NCBI GenBank assembly: GCA_030696345.1
Contig: JAUYSK010000027.1
Location: 1-64,000, forward strand
Length of the DNA stretch: 64,000 nucleotides
Direction of reading: 5' to 3'
From: Azonexus sp.
GTDB taxonomy: Bacteria > Pseudomonadota > Gammaproteobacteria > Burkholderiales > Rhodocyclaceae
The position numbers were made by a program, and so were the translations under genes. The notes below the pieces were generated by a model that ran no database searches, was not told the DNA's origin, and saw nothing but the letters and a program-made list of their open reading frames with translations. Positions 1 through 10,587 of this stretch are shown here, piece after piece; within the stretch, counting starts at the first letter, position 1; each line of letters opens with the position of its first letter.

Positions 1-1179
<1,179 letters not shown>

Positions 1180-1196
1180 ACGTTCTTTTTAAAACC

Positions 1197-1220
1197 TGGG
1201 GTGAAGAAGACTTCACCCCA
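1197..1220 (+). promoter_or_regulatory. Hairpin between tuf and rpsJ, possible attenuator or processing site
   Basis: A perfect 10-bp stem (TGGGGTGAAG paired with CTTCACCCCA) encloses the loop AAGA, 17 nt after the tuf stop and 19 nt before the rpsJ ATG. No T-run follows, so it is not a classic terminator. It could be an RNase processing site or a translational control element for rpsJ. Its function is inferred only from position. Confidence 0.45.
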
Positions 1221-1239
1221 TCGCTCTTTGGAAAATAAA

Positions 1240-1551
1240 ATGGCAAGCCAAAAAATCCGTATCCGCCTCAAGGCCTTCGACTATCGCCTGATTGATCAGT
1301 CTGCTCAGGAAATCGTCGAAACTGCCAAGCGTACAGGTGCAGTCGTTCGTGGGCCGGTGCCGTTGCCGACCCGCAAGCAGCGTTTTGACATCCTGCGTTC
1401 GCCGCACGTCAACAAGGCTTCCCGTGATCAGCTGGAAATTCGTACCCATCTGCGTTTGATGGATATCGTTGATCCGACCGACAAGACAGTTGATGCTCTG
1501 ATGAAGCTGGATCTTCCGGCGGGTGTCGACGTCGAAATCAAGTTGCAGTAA
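1240..1551 (+). CDS. rpsJ: 30S ribosomal protein S10
   Basis: S10 (103 residues, the usual length) assembles in the head of the 30S subunit and also acts as NusE in transcription antitermination. The protein starts [14 protein letters not shown] and contains the conserved PLPTRKQRF loop near residues 39-47. The frame is open 13 codons further upstream, to a GTG at 1201, but that start lies inside the hairpin; the ATG at 1240 matches the family N-terminus. It is the first gene of the S10 operon, 60 nt after tuf. Confidence 0.98.
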   Translation: MASQKIRIRLKAFDYRLIDQSAQEIVETAKRTGAVVRGPVPLPTRKQRFDILRSPHVNKASRDQLEIRTHLRLMDIVDPTDKTVDALMKLDLPAGVDVEIKLQ

Positions 1552-1571
1552 TAAGGGGTTGCGGATATAAT
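1543..1571 (+). promoter_or_regulatory. Putative promoter upstream of rplC with a -10 box inside a palindrome
   Basis: TATAAT at 1566-1571 is preceded by TTGCAG at 1543-1548 with a 17-bp spacer; the -35 element overlaps the end of rpsJ. The -10 box lies within the palindrome GCGGA-TATAA-TCCGC (1561-1575). Transcription would start about 80 nt before rplC. The -35 box matches consensus only at TTG, so this rests mainly on the perfect -10, the spacing and a similar arrangement before rplN. Confidence 0.5.
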
Positions 1572-1660
1572 CCGCGCCTTTCGGGGGTGGCCGGCAACGG
1601 TTGCCCATTTGTTGTTATACATCGACCGGCCAATCGCAGCCGGCGATGAGGAGAATAACC

Positions 1661-2299
1661 ATGAGTCTAGGCCTTGTTGGTCGCAAGGTTGGCATGACTC
1701 GCATTTTTGCCGAGGATGGCGCGTCCATTCCGGTAACTGTGCTTGACGTGTCAAACAACCGCGTGACCCAAGTTAAAACGCCAGAGAATGATGGCTACGC
1801 AGCCATTCAGGTCTCTTACGGCAAGCGCCGTGCCTCGCGCGTTTCCAAGCCCATTGCCGGCCATCTGGCCAAGGCGGGTGTGGAAGCCGGGCATGTCCTC
1901 AAGGAATTCCGTATCGATGCCGATCAGCTCGCCACCTTCAAGGCTGGCGATCAGGTTGCGGCAACCATTTTTGCTGAAGGGCAAAAAGTGGATGTCAGTG
2001 GCAAGTCCATCGGTAAAGGCTTCCAGGGTGGCATCAAGCGCCACAATTTCAGTTCCAATCGTGCTACCCACGGTAACTCACTGTCGCATAACGCGCCGGG
2101 TTCCATTGGTATGGCGCAAGACCCGGGTCGTGTTTTCCCGGGTAAGCGCATGGCCGGTCACATGGGCGATGCCCAGACCACGATGCAGGGACTGACGATT
2201 GTTCGCGTCGATGTCGAACGCCAGCTTCTGCTGGTCAAAGGTGCCGTTCCTGGTGCCAAGGGTTCCGACGTCGTTGTGCGTCCGGCAGTCAAGGCTTAA
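1661..2299 (+). CDS. rplC: 50S ribosomal protein L3
   Basis: L3 (212 residues) is a 23S rRNA-binding assembly initiator whose extension reaches the peptidyl transferase centre. The protein begins [16 protein letters not shown]; the GFQGGIKRH segment near residue 131 is the typical central extension. The ATG at 1661 has a GAGGAG ribosome binding site 8 nt upstream and fits the family better than the in-frame start at 1601. It follows rpsJ by 109 nt, unusually far for this operon, and the gap contains the proposed internal promoter. Confidence 0.98.
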   Translation: MSLGLVGRKVGMTRIFAEDGASIPVTVLDVSNNRVTQVKTPENDGYAAIQVSYGKRRASRVSKPIAGHLAKAGVEAGHVLKEFRIDADQLATFKAGDQVAATIFAEGQKVDVSGKSIGKGFQGGIKRHNFSSNRATHGNSLSHNAPGSIGMAQDPGRVFPGKRMAGHMGDAQTTMQGLTIVRVDVERQLLLVKGAVPGAKGSDVVVRPAVKA

Positions 2300-2308
2300 G
2301 GGGGCGAC

Positions 2309-2932
2309 ATGGAACTCAAGGTAATTAACGAACAAGGTCAGGAAGCGGCCAAGCTGCAGGCTTCCGACGTGCTGTTCGGTCGCGATTTCAATGAAGCGCT
2401 GGTTCACCAGCTGGTTGTGGCCTATCAGGCAAACGCCCGCTCCGGTGACAGTCAGCAGAAGGATCGCTCCGAAGTCCGTCACACCACCACCAAGCCGTGG
2501 CGTCAGAAGGGTACCGGTCGTGCCCGTGCTGGCTCGAATGGCAGCCCGCTGTGGCGTGGAGGCGGTCGGATCTTCCCGAACTCGCCCGAGCAAAATTATA
2601 GCCAGAAGGTTAACAAGAAGATGTTCCGCGCCGGCATGGCAGCGATCCTCTCCGAGTTGGCTCGCCAGGATCGTCTGGTCGTCATTGACGACTTGACCAT
2701 CGATGCCCCCAAGACCAAGCTCTTCTCGAAAAAGATGAAGGATCTGGGCCTGGAAGGAAATCTTCTGATCGTCACCGATGCGCTGACCGAGAATCTGTAT
2801 CTCTCGTCGCGTAATCTGCCCAATGTTCTCGTGCTCGAAGCTCAGGAAGCCGATCCGGTCTCCCTCGTTCGCTTCGCCAAGGTGCTCGTCACCAAGAGCG
2901 CTGTGGCCAAGTTCGAGGAGATGTGGGGATGA
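2309..2932 (+). CDS. rplD: 50S ribosomal protein L4
   Basis: L4 (207 residues) binds 23S rRNA, lines the exit tunnel and in enterobacteria represses its own S10 operon. The tunnel loop with [15 protein letters not shown] near residues 62-76 is intact. It starts 9 nt after rplC with a good G-rich ribosome binding site, and its TGA overlaps the rplW start as ATGA. The enterobacterial S10 leader was not recognised here, so L4 autoregulation cannot be inferred. Confidence 0.98.
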   Translation: MELKVINEQGQEAAKLQASDVLFGRDFNEALVHQLVVAYQANARSGDSQQKDRSEVRHTTTKPWRQKGTGRARAGSNGSPLWRGGGRIFPNSPEQNYSQKVNKKMFRAGMAAILSELARQDRLVVIDDLTIDAPKTKLFSKKMKDLGLEGNLLIVTDALTENLYLSSRNLPNVLVLEAQEADPVSLVRFAKVLVTKSAVAKFEEMWG

Positions 2933-3231
2933 ACCAGGAACGTCTGCTGCAGGTGCTGCTGGCACCGCAAATCTCCGAGAAGGCAACCTATATTGCCGAC
3001 AAGTATGAGCAGGTGATCTTCCGTGTTGCTACCGACGCAACCAAGCCGGAAATCAAGGCCGCGGTCGAGATGCTGTTCAAAGTTGATGTTGAGTCCGTTC
3101 AGGTCGCCAATGTCAAAGGCAAGGTCAAACGTTTCAAGGGGTCGGTTGGGCGCCGCAAGGGCTGGAAAAAAGCCTACGTCAGCCTCAAGCCGGGCCAGGA
3201 AATTAATTTTGTTGACGGGGGGAATGCCTAA
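2929..3231 (+). CDS. rplW: 50S ribosomal protein L23
   Basis: L23 (100 residues) sits at the tunnel exit and is the docking point for trigger factor and SRP. The sequence [19 protein letters not shown] is the typical N-terminus, and the basic loop [20 protein letters not shown] follows near residue 64. The ATG at 2929 overlaps the rplD stop by four bases and has GAGGAG seven bases upstream; the GTG at 2923 is in frame but poorly placed. The stop shares one base with the rplB start, so the three genes are translationally coupled. Confidence 0.98.
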   Translation: MNQERLLQVLLAPQISEKATYIADKYEQVIFRVATDATKPEIKAAVEMLFKVDVESVQVANVKGKVKRFKGSVGRRKGWKKAYVSLKPGQEINFVDGGNA

Positions 3232-4058
3232 TGGCTCTCGTTAAAGTCAAGCCGACTTCCCCTGGCCGTCGTGCCGTGGTGCTGGTCGTTAATTCGAACC
3301 TGCACAAAGGCAAGCCATTTGCTGCTTTGGTTGAAGCCAAGTCGGGAAACGCTGGTCGCAACAATAATGGTCGCATCACCGTTCGCCATCAGGGCGGTGG
3401 TCACAAGCAGTCCTACCGTGTCATTGATTTCAAGCGCAATAAGGACGGTGTTCCGGCCAAGGTCGAACGGCTGGAATATGATCCGAACCGTACTGCCAAC
3501 ATTGCACTGCTTTGTTATGCCGACGGTGAGCGCCGCTACATCATTGCCAACAAGGGCATGGTGGTTGGTCAGCCGATCATGAATGGTTCGGAAGCTCCGA
3601 TCAAGTCTGGTAACGCGCTACCGATTCGCAACATCCCGGTCGGTACGACCATTTGTTGCGTTGAGATGCTGCCGGGCAAAGGTGCTCAGTTGGCCCGCTC
3701 GGCTGGTGCTTCGGCCCAGTTGCTGGCTCGTGAAGGCACGTATGCTCAGATTCGTCTGCGCTCCGGTGAGGTTCGCCGCGTTCATGTCGAATGCCGCGCC
3801 ACCATTGGTGAAGTAGGCAATGAAGAACATAACCTGCGCAAGATCGGCAAGGCCGGTGCTCAACGCTGGCGTGGCATTCGCCCGACAGTTCGTGGTGTAG
3901 CCATGAACCCGGTCGATCACCCGCACGGTGGTGGTGAAGGCCGCACAGGCGAAGGCCGAGTGCCGGTTAACCCGTGGGGTCAGCCCACTAAGGGCTACCG
4001 CACCCGCAGCAACAAGCGCACGAACAGCATGATCGTTCAGCGCCGTCACAAGCGTTAA
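3231..4058 (+). CDS. rplB: 50S ribosomal protein L2
   Basis: L2 (275 residues) binds the core of 23S rRNA, helps subunit association and is needed for peptidyl transferase activity. The OB-fold RNA-binding region ([17 protein letters not shown], about residues 44-60) and the C-terminal [11 protein letters not shown] motif near residue 228, which carries the functionally important histidine, are both present. Its start overlaps the rplW stop by one base. Confidence 0.98.
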   Translation: MALVKVKPTSPGRRAVVLVVNSNLHKGKPFAALVEAKSGNAGRNNNGRITVRHQGGGHKQSYRVIDFKRNKDGVPAKVERLEYDPNRTANIALLCYADGERRYIIANKGMVVGQPIMNGSEAPIKSGNALPIRNIPVGTTICCVEMLPGKGAQLARSAGASAQLLAREGTYAQIRLRSGEVRRVHVECRATIGEVGNEEHNLRKIGKAGAQRWRGIRPTVRGVAMNPVDHPHGGGEGRTGEGRVPVNPWGQPTKGYRTRSNKRTNSMIVQRRHKR

Positions 4059-4068
4059 GGGGTAGGAA

Positions 4069-4344
4069 ATGGGACGTTCTCTCAAAAAGGGCCCGTTTGT
4101 TGATGCGTATCTAATCGACAAAGTCGAGGCAGTACGCGCCGCCAACGACAAGCGCCCGATCAAGACCTGGTCGCGTCGTTCGACGATCCTCCCCGAGTTT
4201 ATCGGTCTGACGATCGCCGTTCATAATGGCAAGCAGCATATTCCGGTGTACGTCACCGAAAATATGGTCGGACACAAGCTCGGCGAGTTTTCGCTGACCC
4301 GGACGTTCAAGGGTCACACCGCCGGCAAGAAGGCCAAGAAGTAA
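4069..4344 (+). CDS. rpsS: 30S ribosomal protein S19
   Basis: S19 (91 residues) forms a complex with S13 in the 30S head close to the A and P sites. The N-terminus [12 protein letters not shown] and the central [17 protein letters not shown] segment are family hallmarks. It starts 10 nt after rplB with a GGTAGGA ribosome binding site and ends 9 nt before rplV. Confidence 0.98.
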   Translation: MGRSLKKGPFVDAYLIDKVEAVRAANDKRPIKTWSRRSTILPEFIGLTIAVHNGKQHIPVYVTENMVGHKLGEFSLTRTFKGHTAGKKAKK

Positions 4345-4353
4345 GGAGCTGAC

Positions 4354-4683
4354 ATGGAAACTCGTGCAAGTCTGCGAGGCGTACGCCTCTCTGCGCAAAA
4401 AGGTCGCCTGGTGGCTGATCTGGTGCGCGGCAAGCCGGTTGGTCAGGCTCTCAACATCCTGGCTTTCTCGCCCACTAAGGGTGCAGGTATCATCAAAAAA
4501 GTACTTGAGTCGGCAATTGCCAACGCAGAGCACAACGATGGTGCCGATATCGACGAACTAAAGGTGAAAATCATTTACGTCGAAAAAGGCATGGTGCTCA
4601 AGCGCTTCACGGCGCGCGCCAAAGGTCGTGGCAATCGGATCGTCAAGCCGACATGTCATATCTATCTGACCGTTGGTAACTAA
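4354..4683 (+). CDS. rplV: 50S ribosomal protein L22
   Basis: L22 (109 residues) binds all 23S domains, and its beta-hairpin forms part of the exit tunnel wall, where macrolide-resistance mutations arise. The core [23 protein letters not shown] at the N-terminus and the hairpin [19 protein letters not shown] near residues 82-100 are intact. It lies 9 nt from each neighbour in the uninterrupted S10 block. Confidence 0.98.
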   Translation: METRASLRGVRLSAQKGRLVADLVRGKPVGQALNILAFSPTKGAGIIKKVLESAIANAEHNDGADIDELKVKIIYVEKGMVLKRFTARAKGRGNRIVKPTCHIYLTVGN

Positions 4684-4692
4684 GGAAGAGCC

Positions 4693-5478
4693 ATGGGACA
4701 GAAAATTCATCCGACTGGCTTTCGTCTGGCAGTCACCAAAAACTGGAGTTCACGCTGGTACGCCAACAGCAAAGACTTCCCCGGCATGCTCAACGAAGAT
4801 ATCAAGGTTCGCGAATATCTGAAGCGCAAGCTGGCTCACGCTTCAGTTGGTCGCGTTCTGATCGAGCGTCCAGCCAAGAATGCCCGTGTCACGATTTACT
4901 CGGCCCGCCCGGGTGTCGTAATCGGCAAGAAGGGCGAAGACATCGAACAACTCCGTACGGATCTTCAGCGGATCATGGGCGTTCCAGTCCATGTTTCAAT
5001 CGAAGAAATCCGTAAGCCCGAAATCGATGCTCAACTGATTGCTGACTCGATTTCTCAGCAACTTGAAAAGCGCATCATGTTCCGCCGTGCCATGAAGCGC
5101 GCAATGCAAAACGCGATGCGTCTTGGTGCTCAGGGCATCAAGGTGATGAGCGCGGGGCGTTTGAACGGTGCGGAAATTGCTCGTAGTGAGTGGTACCGTG
5201 AAGGCCGTGTGCCTCTTCATACGCTTCGTGCCGATATTGACTATGCAACCTCGGAAGCTCTGACCACCTACGGCATCATCGGGATCAAGGTCTGGGTTTA
5301 CAAGGGTGACATGCTTGATCGTAACGAACAGCCGGAAGTTGTCGAGCCGCCTGCTGATGATCGTCGTCCGCGTCGCACCCCCGGTAGACCGGAGGGCGAC
5401 AAGCCGCGTACCCGTACTGTCAAGAAGGCTGACGGTGCTGGAGACCCGGCGAAGCGCGCAAGAAAGGTAGGGGCGTAA
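4693..5478 (+). CDS. rpsC: 30S ribosomal protein S3 with an extended C-terminus
   Basis: S3 (261 residues) forms part of the mRNA entry tunnel and its helicase activity. The KH domain with [12 protein letters not shown] near residues 76-87 and the C-terminal domain are clear. The last 45 residues are a proline-, arginine- and lysine-rich tail (about 216-261) absent from the 233-residue E. coli protein. Such tails are known from other betaproteobacteria and are probably disordered. It lies 9 nt after rplV and 1 nt before rplP. Confidence 0.98.
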   Translation: MGQKIHPTGFRLAVTKNWSSRWYANSKDFPGMLNEDIKVREYLKRKLAHASVGRVLIERPAKNARVTIYSARPGVVIGKKGEDIEQLRTDLQRIMGVPVHVSIEEIRKPEIDAQLIADSISQQLEKRIMFRRAMKRAMQNAMRLGAQGIKVMSAGRLNGAEIARSEWYREGRVPLHTLRADIDYATSEALTTYGIIGIKVWVYKGDMLDRNEQPEVVEPPADDRRPRRTPGRPEGDKPRTRTVKKADGAGDPAKRARKVGA

Positions 5479-5479
5479 C

Positions 5480-5893
5480 ATGCTGCAACCTAATCGTCGC
5501 AAGTACCGCAAGGAACAAAAGGGGCGAAACGAAGGCCTGGCAACCCGCGGCACCAAAGTGTCGTTTGGTGAGTGGGGTTTGAAGGCAACCGGTCGTGGCC
5601 GTTTGACGGCTCGTCAGATTGAAGCGGCTCGTCGCGCGATGACCCGCCACATTAAACGTGGTGGTCGCATCTGGATCCGTATTTTCCCGGACAAACCGAT
5701 TTCCAAGAAGCCGGCCGAAGTTCGTATGGGTAACGGCAAGGGTAATCCTGAGTACTGGGTTGCTGAAATCCAGCCGGGTAAAGTTCTTTATGAGATGGAT
5801 GGTGTCAACGAAGCTCTGGCTCGCGAAGCGTTTGCGCTTGCAGCTGCCAAGCTGCCGATTGCCACCACCTTCGTGACTCGTCATCTGGGGTAA
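5480..5893 (+). CDS. rplP: 50S ribosomal protein L16
   Basis: L16 (137 residues) binds near the A-site finger and the elbow of A-site tRNA, and is required for late 50S assembly. The start [17 protein letters not shown] and the [19 protein letters not shown] block near residues 62-80 are diagnostic. It begins one base after the rpsC stop and is followed at 2 nt by rpmC, suggesting tight translational coupling. Confidence 0.98.
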   Translation: MLQPNRRKYRKEQKGRNEGLATRGTKVSFGEWGLKATGRGRLTARQIEAARRAMTRHIKRGGRIWIRIFPDKPISKKPAEVRMGNGKGNPEYWVAEIQPGKVLYEMDGVNEALAREAFALAAAKLPIATTFVTRHLG

Positions 5894-5895
5894 TC

Positions 5896-6090
5896 ATGAA
5901 AGCTAGTGAATTGAGAACCAAGAGCGTGGACGAGCTCAACAAGGAATTGCTGGACCTTCTGAAGGCCCAGTTCGGCATGCGTATGCAGCTTGCTACCCAG
6001 CAGCTCTCCAATACCAGCCAAATGTCCAAGGTGCGTCGCGACATCGCTCGCGTTCGTACGCTTATCCGTGAAAAGGCGGTGCAGCAATGA
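5896..6090 (+). CDS. rpmC: 50S ribosomal protein L29
   Basis: L29 (64 residues) is a small two-helix protein next to L23 at the tunnel exit, contacting SRP and trigger factor. The protein has the typical [10 protein letters not shown] start and the [16 protein letters not shown]-terminal helix. It starts 2 nt after rplP and its stop overlaps the rpsQ start as ATGA. Confidence 0.97.
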   Translation: MKASELRTKSVDELNKELLDLLKAQFGMRMQLATQQLSNTSQMSKVRRDIARVRTLIREKAVQQ

Positions 6091-6353
6091 GCGAAACCAC
6101 CAGTATGAAACGTACTCTTATCGGTCGTGTTGTCAGCGACAAGATGGAAAAGACTGTTACCGTCCTAGTCGAGCGCAAGGTTAAGCACCCGATGTATGGC
6201 AAGGTTATGGTTCGTTCCAGGAAGTACCATGCCCACAATGACGGTAATACGGCTCGGGCCGGTGATCTTGTTGAGATTGTCGAAACTCGTCCGGTATCCC
6301 GTACCAAATCATGGGCTGTTACCAGCGTTCTGGAAAAAGCGATCGTCGTATAA
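6087..6353 (+). CDS. rpsQ: 30S ribosomal protein S17
   Basis: S17 (88 residues) is a primary 16S rRNA-binding protein with an OB-fold. The [25 protein letters not shown] core is intact. The ATG at 6087 overlaps the rpmC stop; an internal ATG at 6105 (MKRTLIG) would also fit and gives an N-terminus closer to some homologues. It is the last gene of the S10 block before a 157-nt gap. Confidence 0.96.
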   Translation: MSETTSMKRTLIGRVVSDKMEKTVTVLVERKVKHPMYGKVMVRSRKYHAHNDGNTARAGDLVEIVETRPVSRTKSWAVTSVLEKAIVV

Positions 6354-6373
6354 CGCAAATATCTTAAAAGCGC

Positions 6374-6403
6374 TTGCGCAGTTAGTTAAGAAGCCGGTAT
6401 AAT
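6374..6403 (+). promoter_or_regulatory. Putative spc-operon promoter upstream of rplN
   Basis: TATAAT at 6398-6403 is preceded by TTGCGC at 6374-6379 (18-bp spacer). The gap from 6354 to 6510 is by far the longest between ribosomal genes up to rpoA, and this is the known boundary between the S10 and spc operons. The start point would lie near 6410, giving a leader of about 100 nt before rplN. Confidence 0.55.
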
Positions 6404-6417
6404 CCGGCTTCTTTTTT
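6389..6417 (+). terminator. Terminator-like hairpin after rpsQ that contains the spc -10 box in its loop
   Basis: A perfect 9-bp stem (AGAAGCCGG at 6389-6397 with CCGGCTTCT at 6404-6412) encloses the loop TATAAT and is followed by T at 6412-6417. It has the form of an intrinsic terminator for the S10 transcript, but the loop is also the best -10 box for the next promoter, so one element may both end and start transcription. Confidence 0.6.
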
Positions 6418-6510
6418 GCAACCACCTGTTCTGGGTGGTCCGCAGAGTTGTTCAACCCGTACGGGTTCCAAGACTGACCGTGCAAGCGGATTAAGTTGGA
6501 GTTAATTTAA

Positions 6511-6879
6511 ATGATTCAGATGCAGACGACTCTGGACGTCGCCGACAACACCGGTGCTCGTTCAGTAATGTGTATCAAAGTGCTTGGTGGATCCAGGCGC
6601 CGCTATGCTGGCATTGGTGACATCATCAAGGTCAGCATCAAGGATGCTGCGCCGCGTGGCCGCGTCAAAAAGGGTGACGTATATAGCGCCGTGGTGGTTC
6701 GTACCGCCAAGGGTGTTCGTCGTCCGGATGGCTCGATGATTCGCTTTGATGGCAATGCCGCAGTTCTTCTCAACAACAAGCTCGAGCCGATTGGCACGCG
6801 CATCTTTGGCCCGGTGACTCGCGAACTGCGTACCGAGCGCTTTATGAAGATCGTGTCCCTGGCTCCTGAAGTGCTGTAA
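6511..6879 (+). CDS. rplN: 50S ribosomal protein L14
   Basis: L14 (122 residues) lies at the subunit interface, contacts 16S rRNA in bridges and is the binding site of the silencing factor RsfS. The start [19 protein letters not shown] and the C-terminal [24 protein letters not shown] are typical. It is the first gene of the spc block, preceded by the promoter/terminator element, and it ends 10 nt before rplX. Confidence 0.98.
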   Translation: MIQMQTTLDVADNTGARSVMCIKVLGGSRRRYAGIGDIIKVSIKDAAPRGRVKKGDVYSAVVVRTAKGVRRPDGSMIRFDGNAAVLLNNKLEPIGTRIFGPVTRELRTERFMKIVSLAPEVL

Positions 6880-6889
6880 GGGACGCGTA

Positions 6890-7207
6890 ATGGATAAGAT
6901 TAAAAAGGGCGACGAAGTCGTCGTTATTACCGGCAAGGACAAGGGCAAGCGCGGTTCCGTGTTGCGTCGTGTCGGTGATGAGCATGTGATTGTCGAAGGT
7001 GTTAATCGTGCCAAAAAGCACGTCAAGCCAAATCCCGTCAAAGGTGTGGCAGGTGGCATCGTTGACAAGGACATGCCGATTCATCTCTCCAACATTGCAC
7101 TATTTAATGCGGCTACCAAGAAGGCTGACCGTGTCAGCTTCAAGCAGCTGGATGATGGTCGCAAGGTTCGCGTGTTCAAATCGAACGGCGAGCTGGTGGG
7201 GGCATAA
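6890..7207 (+). CDS. rplX: 50S ribosomal protein L24
   Basis: L24 (105 residues) is an assembly initiator that binds the 5' end of 23S rRNA. It carries the KOW motif at its N-terminus ([20 protein letters not shown], about residues 5-24). It follows rplN by 10 nt and precedes rplE by 9 nt. Confidence 0.98.
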   Translation: MDKIKKGDEVVVITGKDKGKRGSVLRRVGDEHVIVEGVNRAKKHVKPNPVKGVAGGIVDKDMPIHLSNIALFNAATKKADRVSFKQLDDGRKVRVFKSNGELVGA

Positions 7208-7216
7208 GGGGCGGAC

Positions 7217-7756
7217 ATGGCACGTTTACAACAGTTTTATAAAGAAACCGTCGTCTCTGACCTGGTCAAGCAATTTGCTTACAAGTCGGTGATGGAAGTG
7301 CCGCGGATCACCAAGATCACTCTAAATATGGGTGTCGGTGAGGCTGTGGCAGATAAAAAAGTGCTCGAGAACGCCGTTGGCGACATGCAGAAGATCGCGG
7401 GTCAAAAGCCGGTTACGACAAAGGCCCGCAAGTCAATTGCTGGCTTCAAGATTCGTGATGGTTACCCGATTGGTTGCATGGTTACGCTGCGCGGACCTCG
7501 CATGTTTGAGTTCCTGGATCGTCTGGTTACCGTGGCCTTGCCGCGCGTTCGTGACTTCCGTGGTATCTCTGCCAAAGGTTTTGATGGCCAGGGTAACTAC
7601 AACATGGGTGTTAAAGAGCAAATCATTTTCCCGGAAATCGAGTACGACAAAATCGATGCTCTTCGGGGTATGAATATCAGCATTACAACGACCGCTAAGA
7701 CCGATGCAGAAGCGAAAGCTCTGTTGGTCGCGTTCAAGTTCCCGTTTAAGAATTGA
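7217..7756 (+). CDS. rplE: 50S ribosomal protein L5
   Basis: L5 (179 residues) brings 5S rRNA into the 50S central protuberance and contacts P-site tRNA. The [18 protein letters not shown] segment near residues 27-44 and the [25 protein letters not shown] block are conserved. It lies 9 nt after rplX and 7 nt before rpsN. Confidence 0.98.
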   Translation: MARLQQFYKETVVSDLVKQFAYKSVMEVPRITKITLNMGVGEAVADKKVLENAVGDMQKIAGQKPVTTKARKSIAGFKIRDGYPIGCMVTLRGPRMFEFLDRLVTVALPRVRDFRGISAKGFDGQGNYNMGVKEQIIFPEIEYDKIDALRGMNISITTTAKTDAEAKALLVAFKFPFKN

Positions 7757-7763
7757 GGCAATC

Positions 7764-8069
7764 ATGGCAAAACTTGCTCTGATCAATCGTGAAGAAAAGC
7801 GCCGCAAGATGGTTGCGCAGTACGCTAAAAAGCGCGCTGCCCTGGAGGCGATCTTCAATGACGTTAGCCTCTCTGACCAGGAGCGTTACGACGCCCGTCT
7901 GAAGATGCAGGCTCTGCCGCGCAACTCCAGCCCGTCACGCTTGCGTAACCGTTGCCAGCTGACCGGTCGTCCGCGTGGTGTTTTCCGTAAATTCGGTCTG
8001 TGCCGTCACAAGATCCGTGAACTTGCCTTCAATGGCGAAGTCCCGGGTGTTGTTAAAGCCAGCTGGTAA
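7764..8069 (+). CDS. rpsN: 30S ribosomal protein S14, long zinc-independent form
   Basis: S14 (101 residues) assembles late in the 30S head. The C-terminal region reads [15 protein letters not shown] and then [11 protein letters not shown], without the paired CXXC motifs of the short zinc-binding form, so this is the long C-minus version. The start at 7764 ([15 protein letters not shown]) matches the family; the frame is open 20 codons further upstream only because it overlaps rplE in another frame. Confidence 0.98.
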   Translation: MAKLALINREEKRRKMVAQYAKKRAALEAIFNDVSLSDQERYDARLKMQALPRNSSPSRLRNRCQLTGRPRGVFRKFGLCRHKIRELAFNGEVPGVVKASW

Positions 8070-8084
8070 GAAGGAGATTCAGAA

Positions 8085-8480
8085 ATGGCTATGAGCGATC
8101 CGATCGCGGACATGCTAACCCGCATCCGCAACGCCCAGCTCGCCGAAAAGGCGTCTGTCTCCATGCCCTCGTCCAAGGTAAAGGTGGCAATTGCTGCTGT
8201 CCTCAGGGAAGAAGGTTACGTTGATAATTTCGCAGTTCGTGAGGCTGATGGCAAGCCGACCCTCGAGATTGGGCTCAAGTATTACGCCGGTCGTCCGGTA
8301 ATTGAGCGCATCGAGCGTGTCTCCAAGCCTGGTCTTCGGATTTACAAGGGCTGCGACGATATTCCCCGTGTCATGAATGGTCTAGGCGTCGCTATCGTGT
8401 CGACACCGAAGGGCGTCATGACTGATCGCAAAGCTCGTGCCAGCAAGGTTGGCGGCGAAGTTCTTTGCATCGTGGCGTAA
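8085..8480 (+). CDS. rpsH: 30S ribosomal protein S8
   Basis: S8 (131 residues) is a primary binder of the central 16S domain and, in E. coli, the translational repressor of the spc operon. The start [18 protein letters not shown] and the C-terminal [22 protein letters not shown] are typical. AAGGAGA lies 7 nt upstream of the ATG at 8085; an ATG two codons later is also possible. Confidence 0.98.
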   Translation: MAMSDPIADMLTRIRNAQLAEKASVSMPSSKVKVAIAAVLREEGYVDNFAVREADGKPTLEIGLKYYAGRPVIERIERVSKPGLRIYKGCDDIPRVMNGLGVAIVSTPKGVMTDRKARASKVGGEVLCIVA

Positions 8481-8491
8481 GGAGGGAATTC

Positions 8492-9022
8492 ATGTCTCGT
8501 ATTGGTAAGAATCCCATTGTCCTGCCGGCTGGAGTTGAAGTCTCGGTTGGTGCTCAGATTACCGTCAAGGGCCCGCTAGGTTCCTTGGTGGCAGCTGCTC
8601 ACCCCGCCGTGACAGTTGCCGTCGAAGGGCAGAATGTTCAGGTTTCCAAAGTTGAAGGCGTGGCTAATGCTGCGGCTATGTGGGGCACCATGCGTGCGAA
8701 CCTCAACAACATGGTTACCGGTGTCACAAAAGGTTTCGAGAGAAAGCTTCAGCTTGTTGGCGTCGGTTACCGCGCCCAGGCTCAAGGCGATATCCTGAAC
8801 CTGTCACTGGGTTTTTCCCATCCAGTGGCTCACAAGATGCCTGCTGGTGTAAAAGTTGAGTGCCCGACGCAGACCGAAATCCTGATCAAGGGTTCGGACA
8901 AGCAGCAAGTCGGCCAGGTCGCCGCCGAAGTTCGTGCTTACCGCAAACCGGAGCCCTACAAGGGCAAGGGTGTTCGGTACTCGGACGAAGTGGTGGTTAT
9001 CAAGGAAACCAAGAAGAAGTAA
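8492..9022 (+). CDS. rplF: 50S ribosomal protein L6
   Basis: L6 (176 residues) lies near the sarcin-ricin loop and the factor-binding site. It consists of two repeated alpha/beta domains; [17 protein letters not shown] opens the first, and the [17 protein letters not shown] signature lies near residues 151-167. The ATG at 8492 has GGAGGG seven bases upstream; the frame is open nine codons further, into the end of rpsH. Confidence 0.98.
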   Translation: MSRIGKNPIVLPAGVEVSVGAQITVKGPLGSLVAAAHPAVTVAVEGQNVQVSKVEGVANAAAMWGTMRANLNNMVTGVTKGFERKLQLVGVGYRAQAQGDILNLSLGFSHPVAHKMPAGVKVECPTQTEILIKGSDKQQVGQVAAEVRAYRKPEPYKGKGVRYSDEVVVIKETKKK

Positions 9023-9031
9023 GGGTGGCAT

Positions 9032-9388
9032 ATGTTTAACAGGAAAGAAGCGCGTCTGCGCCGTGCCCGTCAAACCCGGGCCAAGATTGCCGAGCTCAAG
9101 GCTGTTCGCTTGTGCGTCAATCGCACGAACTGCCACATTTACGCCCAGATCATTTCGCCTTGCGGCGGTAAGGTTCTGGCTTCGGCTTCCACGCTGGAAA
9201 CGAGCATCCGTAGCGACGTTCCGAACGGCGGTAACAAGGCTGCTGCAACTACCGTTGGCAAGCTGATCGCTGAGCGCGCTAAAGCCGCCGGCATCGAGAA
9301 GGTTGCTTTCGATCGATCCGGTCTTCAGTACCACGGTCGTGTTCAGGCGTTGGCGGAAGCCGCGCGTGAAGCCGGTCTGAAGTTCTGA
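9032..9388 (+). CDS. rplR: 50S ribosomal protein L18
   Basis: L18 (118 residues) binds 5S rRNA together with L5. The basic N-terminus ([17 protein letters not shown]) is followed by the core with the conserved C-terminal [24 protein letters not shown]. It starts 9 nt after rplF and is followed at 27 nt by rpsE. Confidence 0.98.
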   Translation: MFNRKEARLRRARQTRAKIAELKAVRLCVNRTNCHIYAQIISPCGGKVLASASTLETSIRSDVPNGGNKAAATTVGKLIAERAKAAGIEKVAFDRSGLQYHGRVQALAEAAREAGLKF

Positions 9389-9415
9389 TCGCTGCGAAAA
9401 GGACAAGGTTAGAAA

Positions 9416-9943
9416 ATGGCTAAACCTGAAAGAAACAAGAAGCCGCAGCACGCTGAAGAGCGTGATGACGGCATGCGCGAGAAGATGGTTGCGGTAAACC
9501 GCGTTACCAAGGTAGTGAAGGGCGGCCGTATCCTCGGTTTTGCCGCGCTGACCGTGGTTGGCGACGGTGATGGCAGCATCGGCATGGGCAAGGGCAAGTC
9601 CCGCGAAGTGCCGGTTGCGGCACAGAAGGCAATGGACGAGGCGCGTCGCAAGATGGCCAAGGTCAGCCTGAAGAACGGAACTGTGCATCATACTGTGATG
9701 GGTCGTCATGGCGCCACCACCGTAATGATCCAGCCGGCTCCGGAAGGTACGGGCATCATCGCTGGCGGTGCAATGCGCGCCGTTTTCGAAGTTGTCGGCG
9801 TGACCAACGTGGTTGCCAAGGCGCATGGCTCGACCAATCCCTACAACATCGTGCGTGCCACCATCGACGGTCTGTCGAAGGTGAATACGCCGGCCGAGAT
9901 CGCTGCCAAGCGTGGTCTCTCGGTTGACCAGATCCTGGGGTAA
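9416..9943 (+). CDS. rpsE: 30S ribosomal protein S5
   Basis: S5 (175 residues) contributes to decoding accuracy and the mRNA entry helicase; ram and spectinomycin-resistance mutations map here. The dsRBD-like N-terminal domain contains [23 protein letters not shown] near residues 25-47, and the S5 C-terminal domain ends typically. It precedes rpmD by 3 nt. Confidence 0.98.
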   Translation: MAKPERNKKPQHAEERDDGMREKMVAVNRVTKVVKGGRILGFAALTVVGDGDGSIGMGKGKSREVPVAAQKAMDEARRKMAKVSLKNGTVHHTVMGRHGATTVMIQPAPEGTGIIAGGAMRAVFEVVGVTNVVAKAHGSTNPYNIVRATIDGLSKVNTPAEIAAKRGLSVDQILG

Positions 9944-9946
9944 GTC

Positions 9947-10129
9947 ATGGCCGACAAGAAAATCAAAGTGAAGCTCGTCAAGAGCATCATTGGTACCAAG
10001 CAGGATCACCGTGCCACTGTGCGCGGCCTGGGACTGCGCAAGCTGAACAGTACTTCTGAACTCGAAGATACGCCGGCGGTTCGCGGCATGATTCAAAAGG
10101 TTCAGTATCTCGTCAAGGTTGAGGGCTAA
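9947..10129 (+). CDS. rpmD: 50S ribosomal protein L30
   Basis: L30 (60 residues) is a small 23S rRNA-binding protein. The sequence [29 protein letters not shown] is the complete L30 signature, and the protein ends [13 protein letters not shown]. It sits 3 nt from rpsE on one side and 3 nt from rplO on the other. Confidence 0.97.
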   Translation: MADKKIKVKLVKSIIGTKQDHRATVRGLGLRKLNSTSELEDTPAVRGMIQKVQYLVKVEG

Positions 10130-10132
10130 GCC

Positions 10133-10567
10133 ATGCGTCTGAATACAATCAAGCCGGGTGAAGGCTCCAAAAAGGCTCGTCGTCGTGTCGGTCGTGGCAT
10201 TGGTTCCGGCCTCGGCAAGACCTGCGGTCGTGGTCACAAGGGACAAAAATCCCGCTCTGGGGGTTTCCATAAAGTCGGTTTCGAGGGCGGTCAAATGCCT
10301 TTGCAACGTCGTTTGCCGAAGCGCGGGTTCAAATCTTTGACTCGTGCTCGTCATTACGAAATTCGCTTGACCGATCTGGATCGCCTGCCTGTCGATGAAA
10401 TTGACCTGCTCTCTTTGCAAGCAGCCGGGATTGTTCCGGGTGATGCATTGGCCGCCAAGGTCATTCTCGCCGGTGCGATTACCCGCAAGGTAACGCTCAA
10501 GGGCGTCGGTGCGACCAAGGGTGCCAAGGCTGCTATTGAAGCAGCCGGTGGTTCGGTCGCTGAGTAA
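10133..10567 (+). CDS. rplO: 50S ribosomal protein L15
   Basis: L15 (144 residues) is a late assembly protein with a long glycine- and arginine-rich N-terminal extension threading 23S rRNA ([22 protein letters not shown], about residues 21-42), followed by a globular C-terminal domain. It ends 20 nt before secY, the usual order in the spc operon. Confidence 0.98.
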   Translation: MRLNTIKPGEGSKKARRRVGRGIGSGLGKTCGRGHKGQKSRSGGFHKVGFEGGQMPLQRRLPKRGFKSLTRARHYEIRLTDLDRLPVDEIDLLSLQAAGIVPGDALAAKVILAGAITRKVTLKGVGATKGAKAAIEAAGGSVAE

Positions 10568-10587
10568 GACAGGGAAAGGTTAGAACG

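Noticed and set aside
8804..10420. A 538-codon minus-strand open frame across the spc block
   Set aside because: It lies antisense to rplF, rplR, rpsE, rpmD and rplO and has no family features; it results from high GC and codon bias.
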